Assembly (NCBI GenBank): GCA_005801025.1
Contig: SYDZ01000124.1
Coordinates: forward strand, 1-6,249
Direction: 5' to 3'
DNA: 6,249 bases
Origin: Actinomycetota bacterium
GTDB taxonomy: Bacteria; Actinomycetota; Acidimicrobiia; Acidimicrobiales; Ilumatobacteraceae
Position 1 is the first letter of the stretch. Each line of letters opens with the position of its first letter. Shown piece by piece: positions 1 to 5,919 of this stretch. The notes beneath the pieces are model-generated. The model made no database searches, was not told the origin of the DNA, and saw nothing but the letters and a program-made list of their open reading frames with translations. The translations under genes were made by a program, and so were the position numbers.

Positions 1-1770
1 ATTGTGCGTGATCTAGGTATCCCAGTTCGTCAAAGTGTGGCCCAAGGTGAAGAAGCTGGGCAAACCAAGTATTGGATCAGCGAAGAAGACATGTGTATTC
101 CAGAGTTTGATCTCACTGAAGAAGAAATGTCGGTTCTAAGTTTGGCGCTTGCCTCGATTCATCAGTCTGTGCCAGAGGCCTCTGAGGCGCTGATGAAACT
201 TGAGGGCCTGAGCCCGCAAGGCCGAGGCGTGAACTTGAATGTCGAGATTCCGCTGATCGTTGTGCGCCTGACCGAGATCGCGCAACGTCATCAACTGGTG
301 GAAATTTCAATTGATTCGGAAAAAATTGTTGTTGATCCAGATCGTCTGCTTTTTGACAAGGGCACATGGTATTTGATCGCTACACCAGTTGGTGAGAAGA
401 AGATGCGGGCTATTAAATGCGCGCGCATCGGTGCTGATTTTTCAATTACCGATGGGCCCTCAAGCGCCAAAAGGAAAAAACTCAGTAATCGCGAACTCAG
501 ACATCTGGTGCACAATGTTGAGGGATCTGATCTTGAGGCCACTGTCTTAGTTGATGCACTGGCGGCCGGAATGTCATGGTGGGATACGCGTGTTGTCGAA
601 ACTGAATCGATGTCAGATGGTCGCCTGCGGATCACAGTTGTGGTGGATGACCCTGCTCGATTTCGTGGATGGGTACTGGGCTTTGGTACACACGCAGTTG
701 TTGAAGGACCTCCATCGCTGCGTGAGGGTTTCATGACATGGTTGGATGATTTACTCAAGCCTGGGGCCGATATCCCGAATCTTCCAGAGCGTCCCAGTGC
801 TGCTCCGACAAGGCCGGGGCCACGACCATTGGGTGAGCGTTTGCAACGTCTCCTATCAATCTTGCCGTGGTTGAGATTGCGCGGTTCAATTTCAGTTGAT
901 GAACTCGCGGGGATGTTAGGTATTGAAGCAAAACATCTTTTCAAAGATCTTGAATTTGCCTCAATGTGTGGGGTCCCGCCGTACACGCATGACGCTCTCT
1001 TTGACTTTTCTATGTCAGATGGCGAAGTTCTTTTTCATGGAACACCGGTTTCATTCGGAGCGATTCGGCGGTCAAAGACTTTAATGACTCGAGGTGTGAA
1101 GTTGACTCCGCGTCAGGCCACTGCTGTTGCAGTTGCCTTGGCTGGTCATGATGCTGTGGCTGGGGACTTGGCGATTCGTAACGAGTCTGTCAACTCTTTG
1201 CGTGCCAAACTTGAGGGAGTTCTTGGAGACCTTCCTGTAAATATTCGCCTAGAAGATGCTCCACTTCTTCATGAGGTGAAGAACTCAATCGAAGCCGCCC
1301 GCCAGATTAAAGTGGTCTATGTCAACGGAGAGGAAGAGGTGTCGGAGAGAATTCTCAATCCGTTGCTGATCTTTCTTGATCGTGGAGAGTCATATCTGAT
1401 CGCTGATGACTTGTTGACTGGTGAACAGGAGAGAGTTTTTCGGGTCGATCGTCTTCTTGAATGCAACGAAACTGGTTACTCCTTTCAATCTCGTCCTGTG
1501 GTCTTTGAGCGTTGGAAATTTCGTGGGGATGTGGTGGATGCGGAGTTGTACATAGCCCCCGGCAATGAATGGGTTCTTGATCGCATAGAGACCAAAGATC
1601 ACATCATCAACGAAGATGGTTCGATGTTCTTGTGGGTTGAAGTTGCTAGTCGAGGCTGGTTGGGTCGCCTGCTGCTGCGTTGTGGAGGGGCCTCATGTGT
1701 TGTTTCCCCAGATTCTCTGCAGGGCGTTGTCGCTGAGCGGGCTCAAGAAATTCGGGCGCAATATGTGTGA
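1..1770 (+). CDS. pafBC: Fused PafB-PafC WYL-domain transcriptional regulator (5' end missing)
   Basis: DNA-damage transcription activator. In actinobacteria PafB and PafC act together, independently of LexA, to turn on repair genes. The frame is open to the left edge, so the true start and the first winged HTH (PafB half) lie outside; about 589 residues remain. Counting from the GTG at position 4, the order is: PafB linker ending in YWI; first WYL domain with W122-Y123-L124; WCX-like domain to about 250; Pro-rich linker at about 255-275; second HTH (PafC half) at about 277-340; second WYL domain at about 425-490; C-terminal WCX domain ending in RAQYV. The second WYL motif reads S463-Y464-L465, so its Trp is replaced, and the first domain has CARI where VDRI is usual. 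Natural PafB-PafC fusions are known (the Arthrobacter aurescens protein), so the fusion itself is not new. The unknown gene at 1819 follows after 48 bp, probably in the same transcript. Family assignment is firm; the inducing ligand is unknown. Confidence 0.9.
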   Translation: MVRDLGIPVRQSVAQGEEAGQTKYWISEEDMCIPEFDLTEEEMSVLSLALASIHQSVPEASEALMKLEGLSPQGRGVNLNVEIPLIVVRLTEIAQRHQLVEISIDSEKIVVDPDRLLFDKGTWYLIATPVGEKKMRAIKCARIGADFSITDGPSSAKRKKLSNRELRHLVHNVEGSDLEATVLVDALAAGMSWWDTRVVETESMSDGRLRITVVVDDPARFRGWVLGFGTHAVVEGPPSLREGFMTWLDDLLKPGADIPNLPERPSAAPTRPGPRPLGERLQRLLSILPWLRLRGSISVDELAGMLGIEAKHLFKDLEFASMCGVPPYTHDALFDFSMSDGEVLFHGTPVSFGAIRRSKTLMTRGVKLTPRQATAVAVALAGHDAVAGDLAIRNESVNSLRAKLEGVLGDLPVNIRLEDAPLLHEVKNSIEAARQIKVVYVNGEEEVSERILNPLLIFLDRGESYLIADDLLTGEQERVFRVDRLLECNETGYSFQSRPVVFERWKFRGDVVDAELYIAPGNEWVLDRIETKDHIINEDGSMFLWVEVASRGWLGRLLLRCGGASCVVSPDSLQGVVAERAQEIRAQYV

Positions 1771-1807
1771 CGCCAGTTTGTGGGAAATGTTGCAGTCATG
1801 CCTAACC

Positions 1808-1814
1808 AAGGTGG
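1808..1814 (+). promoter_or_regulatory. Ribosome binding site deciding the ATG 1819 start
   Basis: AAGGTGG lies just upstream of ATG 1819, with its AAGG core seven bases from the start codon. GTG 1780 has nothing comparable, and ATG 1798 has only a distant GGGAAA. The site therefore favours ATG 1819 as the start of the unknown gene behind pafBC. Confidence 0.55.
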
Positions 1815-1818
1815 CAAC

Positions 1819-2580
1819 ATGGGAGATGTGAAAGCTCTTCTCACATTGCGCTATCGGCCTTTGTCGGACACTGTGGTGGCTTTTGTCAACAGTCTCGAAG
1901 GCGATGCCGAGGATCGCGGAGATTTACCCAACTTAGAAAAGGGAGTCGTGCGGGAAAAACTCGACGCCGATACGGCCGTGGAGTGGTTGCGTATCAATCG
2001 TCGCGATGTCCTCATTGGTTTTCAACAAATGCATGCCTCAGTGAACTCATATATCGAAGGGATGCCACCGACCATTTCACAACTGGTGACAGATCTCATT
2101 CTTCTAGCTCGTGACGCCAAGAACGAAGATGATCCCCAACAAGATCTTTTGCGCACCCATGAAATGAAACGCCGCCTTGCTATCTCGCTTCTACAGCGGC
2201 CACCTCAGATCAATAAGAAACGGCGCGCTTCGCGAGCGACCGCCAAGGGCGTTGAGGCATCTTTGAGTCATGTGCTGGACAACTTGGAGTCCGCTGCAAC
2301 ACCACTGCAGTTACAGCAACCGATGTATCCAGCGCTGCGTGACCTCGTGCAGTCAATCGGCGACGGCGAGGGTCTTTCAAGCGAGCGTTCAGTTGATGCG
2401 ACTTTTCACGCCATCTCCAAGTCACCAATGCCGAGCCAAAGACGAAAGACAGAACTTCTATCTCTCATCAATGACTTGCGTGATCAGCGGACCTGGCAAA
2501 GTGCCATCGATAAGGCTTTATCAGAGACAGAAGCGCCCCTTAGTGTTGATGTTGATGGGGCAGACACTGATGACGTTTAA
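1819..2580 (+). CDS. Unknown 253-residue cysteine-free, probably helical protein downstream of pafBC
   Basis: I do not recognise a family. The frame could start at GTG 1780, ATG 1798 or ATG 1819. I chose ATG 1819 because AAGG at 1808-1811 gives a good ribosome binding site seven bases upstream; the other two lack a convincing one. The protein is soluble-looking, with no signal peptide or membrane segment, and has no cysteine. It seems mostly helical: residues 1-130 hold amphipathic helices with a DxxTAVEWL segment near 51-57; a basic stretch (KKRRASR, 133-139) follows; the C-terminal half is Gln/Leu/Ser-rich; the last residues are acidic (DVDGADTDDV). The 48 bp gap behind pafBC suggests cotranscription and possibly a role in the same DNA-damage response, but that rests on context only. 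In many actinobacteria tatA follows pafBC; this protein is not TatA. The last 41 bp overlap the convergent gene at 2540-4012. Coding is supported by length and the ribosome binding site; function is unknown. Confidence 0.75.
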   Translation: MGDVKALLTLRYRPLSDTVVAFVNSLEGDAEDRGDLPNLEKGVVREKLDADTAVEWLRINRRDVLIGFQQMHASVNSYIEGMPPTISQLVTDLILLARDAKNEDDPQQDLLRTHEMKRRLAISLLQRPPQINKKRRASRATAKGVEASLSHVLDNLESAATPLQLQQPMYPALRDLVQSIGDGEGLSSERSVDATFHAISKSPMPSQRRKTELLSLINDLRDQRTWQSAIDKALSETEAPLSVDVDGADTDDV

Positions 2581-4012
2581 CAGCCCACTCATATTTTAAG
2601 AAATCCAAGAAGGTTTCATTCCATGTTCGATAGTGCGGCCAGCGGTCCAGAATCCATTCATGTGCCTCTTGGTCATCTAAGTCGTACTGACACATGGCCC
2701 AAGCCTTGAGAATCAAACCCGTGCGACTTCGACCACCATGACAATGCACGACGACGTTATGTCCTTGCGCAAGCAAGGCGTTGATACTGCGAACTGCATC
2801 ACAGACCACGCTAAAAATGTCAGTGTTTTGATCACCCTCTTCATCGCGTAAGTAGTACTCGCGACGAATAGCGTGCTTCTTCAGGCGGCCGGCGGTGAGG
2901 CAAAAAGAGATCGGCACGAAGTCAGGGTCACAATCAAGAACTCCGGCAATATCGGCACCGAATAATGCGAAGTTTTCATCAACACGTTTCGGTTTGATTG
3001 GCCCCTCAAGAGCCGAGAGTGTCGCGTCGCGCCTACCGACGAGTTGTCGAGCCATATTTTGCAGTCCCAAATAATCGTACTCGTGTCGTCCCTCGGGGGT
3101 CAGCAGTGAACCGTGGACATATGTCAGCCAACGGCCGGGAATGCCCTGAATGCTGAACTTTGCTCCAGCAATGGCTCCAGCAACGCAAGCCACTGTGTCT
3201 GTGTCCCCACCAAGATCGATCACTGCGATCAATACATTTTCAAAAGTGTCGTTGTGGCGAATGGCCCAAATGGCTTGCGCTAAGCAGATCCAGACTGAGC
3301 CATTGGATGGTTCACCGGCAATGTTGGGCTGCCAATCAGGTCGCAAAACATCAGCGAAACGGCCACGATGTTCAGCAGGGACATATGACAAGACCTCGTC
3401 GATCTGAGTGATTGGGTCGGCGCCCAAGATGGCTCGTCGACACAGTTCGCTGCCAATCGCCGCGCCCCATCCAGAAGCAGGATCAAAATGGGTCATCGAT
3501 GCCTGAGTGAAGGCAGCCTTCATCACATCGGCAGTGTCGTGCCCCAAAAACGCTAAGGGAATAGCCCATGTGCGCATCAAAGCGCCGTTGCTCGCCGAGC
3601 GACTGGGGTTGGCCTGCTCATGAAGAAGAGCTTGATGGCGATCGCTGGCCGACAGGGCGCGCGAGGTGGCAATGCCGACATCGCTGGCTGCCGAACTCCA
3701 ACACGTGAAACGCTCCCAAAGATCGTCCAGGTTGAGACCTTGATGTGCGAGCAATGATTCGGCGAGAGCCAACATCATTTGGGTGTCATCGGTGAACTCG
3801 CCGGGAGCCCAAGAAAATGATCCGCCCCCTGTCATCTCGCCCACGCCGGTGAGCATGGGTTGGCCAAAGCGTTGCGAGTAGGCGCCGGCAGGTCCGAATT
3901 CGAATGGTGCGCCTAAGGCATCGCCAACAGCCGAGCCGATGAACGCCCCGAGGGCACGTTGGAGCATCTCTGGGGTGATTTTTTTGGATGTGAAAGAAAG
4001 GGATGGGGTCAT
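2540..4012 (-). CDS. ADP-ribosylglycohydrolase fused to a C-terminal dual-specificity/tyrosine phosphatase domain
   Basis: A 490-residue two-domain enzyme, probably cytoplasmic. Residues 20-330 form an ADP-ribosylglycohydrolase (DraG/ARH) domain, which cleaves ADP-ribose from modified targets using two Mg ions. The motifs are intact: GAFIGSAVGDALGAPFE (22-38); TDDTQM (74-79), a metal site; SNGALMR (141-147); THFDP (174-178); GGDTDT (268-273), the second metal site. Residues 345-475 form a phosphatase domain with VVVHCHGGRSRTG (420-432): nucleophile C424, phosphate-binding R430, Thr after the Arg, and D390 in YYLRDEE as a plausible general acid. ATG 4012 is chosen because GAGGAG sits five bases upstream and the glycohydrolase begins soon after; the frame runs open to 4297, but that part overlaps the small gene upstream. 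The last residues (CLPHQHQH) lie in the 41 bp overlap with the convergent gene. It may be cotranscribed with the two upstream minus-strand genes. The substrate, whether protein, nucleic acid or a small ADP-ribose phosphate, cannot be told from sequence. Confidence 0.93.
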   Translation of the reverse strand: MTPSLSFTSKKITPEMLQRALGAFIGSAVGDALGAPFEFGPAGAYSQRFGQPMLTGVGEMTGGGSFSWAPGEFTDDTQMMLALAESLLAHQGLNLDDLWERFTCWSSAASDVGIATSRALSASDRHQALLHEQANPSRSASNGALMRTWAIPLAFLGHDTADVMKAAFTQASMTHFDPASGWGAAIGSELCRRAILGADPITQIDEVLSYVPAEHRGRFADVLRPDWQPNIAGEPSNGSVWICLAQAIWAIRHNDTFENVLIAVIDLGGDTDTVACVAGAIAGAKFSIQGIPGRWLTYVHGSLLTPEGRHEYDYLGLQNMARQLVGRRDATLSALEGPIKPKRVDENFALFGADIAGVLDCDPDFVPISFCLTAGRLKKHAIRREYYLRDEEGDQNTDIFSVVCDAVRSINALLAQGHNVVVHCHGGRSRTGLILKAWAMCQYDLDDQEAHEWILDRWPHYRTWNETFLDFLKYEWAVKRHQCLPHQHQH

Positions 4013-4017
4013 ATGGT

Positions 4018-4023
4018 CTCCTC
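4018..4023 (-). promoter_or_regulatory. Strong ribosome binding site for the glycohydrolase-phosphatase gene
   Basis: On the minus strand GAGGAG lies five bases before ATG 4012. It is the best Shine-Dalgarno match in the window and settles the start against the longer open frame that reaches 4297. Confidence 0.75.
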
Positions 4024-4103
4024 GGTCGTGGTGTTTGGATGGTGGTTGTGAGTTTTTCTTGCTCTTCACTAACGATCCACAATGCGCAAAATGTGCCGTC
4101 GTC

Positions 4104-4140
4104 AAAAAAGACCTGATCAGGACACCCAAAGGGGGATGTG
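4104..4140 (-). terminator. Weak candidate terminator after the small gene
   Basis: Just past the TAG stop of the small gene, the minus strand has a C-rich run, CCCTTTGGG, then the palindrome CCTGATCAGG (4112-4121), followed one base later by six T's (4109-4104). Stems are short: three pairs around a four-base loop for the palindrome, and three for CCC/GGG with possible ACA/TGT extension. It may be a partial terminator or attenuator between the small gene and the glycohydrolase gene. The rest of the 136 bp gap (4013-4148) holds a TTGACG hexamer (minus strand, 4105-4100) resembling a -35 box, but I see no convincing -10 at the right distance. Confidence 0.3.
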
Positions 4141-4148
4141 TTGAGTGG

Positions 4149-4472
4149 CTAACTGTTTGCCAATCGCACCCAGACCTCACAATCACCAGGTGCGCCTTTT
4201 GAAGTCGGCGACCATTTGGTCTCCCACATTTCGCCCACCAGCAGACCGCGTACACGATGATCGCCGGGACTATGTTCATGGGCCCGTCTGATGTCACTGG
4301 CGATTTGGGCCGCCGTGTTCTTGGTATACAGCTTGGGGATTAAGTACCAATCCCCAGTACTTCGCGCCTGATCAAGCACGCGTTGCCAAAATGAGCGGCG
4401 CTTTGGGCGTTGGCGACATGGGGAACCGTTGAGCGCGGTGGATGAAACGGGATGAGGGATTTCTTGGAGCAT
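4149..4472 (-). CDS. Small tryptophan-rich protein of unknown function (107 residues)
   Basis: I cannot name a family with confidence. ATG 4472 is the first possible start, because a TAG stop lies two codons upstream in frame; AGAGAG just before it is a weak, close ribosome binding site. A basic, Pro-rich N-terminal tail (1-27, with RQRPKRR at 20-26) precedes a compact domain with W29, W42, W83, W87 and W101. That domain reads like a small alpha/beta fold: SFWQRVLDQARSTGDWYLI, a predicted helix TAAQIASDIRRAHEH (53-67), and a C-terminal strand pair ending CEVWVRLAN. The pattern of an aromatic strand, then an Ala-rich helix with IASDIRR, then a Trp-bearing strand recalls short actinobacterial proteins of unknown function. 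There is no signal peptide or membrane segment. It sits 51 bp after the NUDIX gene and 136 bp before the glycohydrolase gene on the same strand, so an operon is plausible. Coding is likely but not certain; homologues would settle it. Confidence 0.6.
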   Translation of the reverse strand: MLQEIPHPVSSTALNGSPCRQRPKRRSFWQRVLDQARSTGDWYLIPKLYTKNTAAQIASDIRRAHEHSPGDHRVRGLLVGEMWETKWSPTSKGAPGDCEVWVRLANS

Positions 4473-4500
4473 GTCTCTCTAACGAACGTTGCACATCAAA

Positions 4501-4519
4501 TTGTGCGCATTCTGCACAA
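4501..4519. repeat. Dyad TTGTGC-N7-GCACAA between the NUDIX and small genes
   Basis: A perfect six-base inverted repeat with a seven-base loop (arms 4501-4506 and 4514-4519) begins five bases past the NUDIX stop codon on the minus strand. There the stem can extend by AAA/TTT around one bulged G. A third arm, GCACA at 4491-4495, can pair instead with TGTGC at 4502-4506, so two hairpins are mutually exclusive. On the plus strand the dyad is followed by CTTTTT, which resembles an intrinsic terminator, but no plus-strand gene lies just upstream. It could be a terminator, an attenuator between the two minus-strand genes, or a protein-binding site. Confidence 0.5.
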
Positions 4520-4523
4520 CTTT

Positions 4524-5051
4524 TTACCAGCGTTCGAAAGTCCAAGACGTTGGTTGCCCATTGCTATACGGCATGACACCGTGAAATGGGCGAGGATCGT
4601 TGTCAAAAACAAGGGGCAGAAAGTATCGGTCTCCCTCCCACATGGGCAATGCAGCGTCTTCACGCAACTGCTGATCGGGATGGCAGGCCTGCAAAATTCG
4701 TTCGAGGGAGATCCATTCCAGGTCTCCCTCATGATTCGAGGACCGAGGGTCGCCAAGCCAACCATCAATCAAAAAGAGCGGGCTGAACCAATCCTCTCCG
4801 TTGGGTCCAAAGCCCGGCCATGAAATAGTGCCGCGGATCGTCATCGAAGTGACCTCAATGCCTGCCTCTTCTCGGATTTCGCGCCGGATTCCGCTGGCTA
4901 TATCTTCGTGGGTTTCTAACTTGCCGCCAAGACCATTCCACTTCCCAAGATGCTCATCATGGGAGCGCTGATTGCGGTGGATCAAGAGCACCTCTGAGCG
5001 TTCGCGATTTATGATGTAGGCGAGCGTGCCCATGATTGGCGTGTATGGCAT
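4524..5051 (-). CDS. NUDIX hydrolase, MutT/MTH1-like (probable oxidised-nucleotide pyrophosphatase)
   Basis: Hydrolyses a nucleoside diphosphate linked to another group, most likely an oxidised purine (d)NTP, so keeping damaged bases out of DNA. The NUDIX box is perfect: G43, E49 and REIREEAGI (57-65), matching GX5EX7REUXEEXGU. Flanking features match the MTH1-like subgroup: PYTPI at the N-terminus, LLIHRN (22-27), KWNGLGGKLE (37-46), RGTISWPGFGPNGEDWF in the middle, EGDLEW, and WEGDRYFLPLVFDNDPRPFHG near the end read as a continuous family signature. At 175 residues it has the usual length. I chose ATG 5051, because the conserved PYTPI follows directly; GTG 5054 would add one residue, and ATG 5033 would lose that motif and has no ribosome binding site. 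Purine-rich AAGAGAG lies close upstream. It is divergent from the dioxygenase gene and first of three minus-strand genes. The exact substrate (8-oxo-dGTP, 2-hydroxy-dATP or another) is inferred. Confidence 0.92.
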   Translation of the reverse strand: MPYTPIMGTLAYIINRERSEVLLIHRNQRSHDEHLGKWNGLGGKLETHEDIASGIRREIREEAGIEVTSMTIRGTISWPGFGPNGEDWFSPLFLIDGWLGDPRSSNHEGDLEWISLERILQACHPDQQLREDAALPMWEGDRYFLPLVFDNDPRPFHGVMPYSNGQPTSWTFERW

Positions 5052-5054
5052 CAC

Positions 5055-5105
5055 TCTCTTGTATCAGATCGGACGCAGCATACGGTCATGTAGCAGACTG
5101 AGAAT
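5055..5105. promoter_or_regulatory. Divergent promoter region between the NUDIX and dioxygenase genes
   Basis: Only about 50 bp separate the two divergent starts, so both promoters must lie here or reach into the coding ends. For the plus strand TTGTAT (5059-5064), a 16-base spacer and TACGGT (5081-5086) form a passable -35/-10 pair, placing the transcript start near 5093. CAGACT at 5094-5099 is a weaker -10 that would give a nearly leaderless transcript. On the minus strand TATGCT (5085-5080) is a possible -10 with no good -35. I see no clear operator dyad. Confidence 0.35.
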
Positions 5106-5906
5106 GTGGGTTTGGTTGATGATTATCGCACCGATGGGGCGGTCATTTTGCGAGGTGTCATCACACCCAAAGAGATTGAACTGCTGAGCGTTGGGATTGA
5201 TGCAGTGATTGATTGTCCGAGCCCGCGAGCCAAAGTCGCCAGTGCCAGCGATGATCCAGGTTTTTTTCTTGAGGATTTCACTACATGGCGTGAGCATCGC
5301 GAATTCGGCGAATTTTTACGCTCAACTCAACTTCCTGAAATAGCTGCTTCATTGACTTGTTCACAAACAATCGGGTTGTATCACGATCATGTTTTAGTGA
5401 AGCAAGCCGGGACTCGTCAACGCACTCCGTGGCATCAAGATCAGCCGTATTACGATGTTCAGGGATTCCAAAATGTGAGTTTTTGGATCCCTGTCGATCC
5501 GGTGCTTGTTGAGGACTCTCTTGAACTCATCGCTGGTTCACATCTTGGTCCATGGTTGATGCCTCGCTCATTTCTTGATCAACAAGCGCGGTGGTTTCCT
5601 GAAGGATCTTTGGTGGAAATGCCGGATTTCGAAAAGGAGCGCGAGTCTCACCGCATTTTGCAGTGGGCGATGGAACCAGGTGATGTCATTGCTTTTCACA
5701 TGCTGACTGTCCACGGCGCTCCAGGCGTCTCGAGCACTCATGCTCGACGTGTGTTTAGTTTGCGAGTTCTCGGCGATGACATGGTGTATTCACCACGAGA
5801 TTGGGTGACATCCCCAGACATGAGTGTGATGTTCCCGGGCAAAGAAGAACGAGTAAGTGGTCAACCTCTGCGTGGAGAGTGGTTCCCACAACTTTGGCCT
5901 CGATGA
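5106..5906 (+). CDS. Phytanoyl-CoA dioxygenase (PhyH) family Fe(II)/2-oxoglutarate-dependent oxygenase
   Basis: A 266-residue cytoplasmic non-haem iron oxygenase that couples 2-oxoglutarate decarboxylation to hydroxylation of a substrate. The double-stranded beta-helix core shows the iron triad H110 and D112 (WHQDQPYY, 109-116) and H203 (FHMLTVHGAPG, 197-207). R215 or R220 in RRVFSLR is the likely 2-oxoglutarate carboxylate anchor. Family landmarks NVSFWIPVD (123-131), LIAGSH (141-146), EPGDVIAFH (190-198) and LGDDMVYSPRDW also match. The N-terminus, DDYRTDGAVILRGVI, is the usual PhyH opening. GTG 5106 is chosen because a TAG stop lies five codons upstream and no later start keeps this opening; the ribosome binding site is poor, so translation may be leaderless or weak. 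The length is normal for bacterial members. The family acts on many small molecules, and the substrate cannot be read here. It is transcribed away from the NUDIX gene and ends 13 bp from the convergent gene at the right edge. Confidence 0.93.
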   Translation: MGLVDDYRTDGAVILRGVITPKEIELLSVGIDAVIDCPSPRAKVASASDDPGFFLEDFTTWREHREFGEFLRSTQLPEIAASLTCSQTIGLYHDHVLVKQAGTRQRTPWHQDQPYYDVQGFQNVSFWIPVDPVLVEDSLELIAGSHLGPWLMPRSFLDQQARWFPEGSLVEMPDFEKERESHRILQWAMEPGDVIAFHMLTVHGAPGVSSTHARRVFSLRVLGDDMVYSPRDWVTSPDMSVMFPGKEERVSGQPLRGEWFPQLWPR

Positions 5907-5919
5907 GCGAAAGATTTAT

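Noticed and set aside
291..986. Minus-strand open frame of 231 codons inside pafBC
   Set aside because: Ser/Arg/Pro-rich and without recognisable motifs; it lies wholly antisense to a firmly identified gene.
1039..1051. GAACACCGGTTTC, near the actinobacterial LexA box
   Set aside because: It departs from GAAC-N4-GTTC and lies inside the pafBC coding region.
1861..1885. TTGTCGGAC, resembling the first half of a PafBC-dependent promoter motif
   Set aside because: It lies inside the unknown gene and no TANNNT box follows at the expected eight bases. Other TTGTC matches I checked on both strands also lacked it.
4013..4297. Open minus-strand extension of the glycohydrolase gene, adding 95 residues
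   Set aside because: It has no family similarity, overlaps the end of the small gene, and ATG 4012 has a strong ribosome binding site right before the conserved domain.
4452..4823. Plus-strand open frame of 123 codons across the NUDIX gene
   Set aside because: Antisense to the NUDIX coding region and without family-like features.
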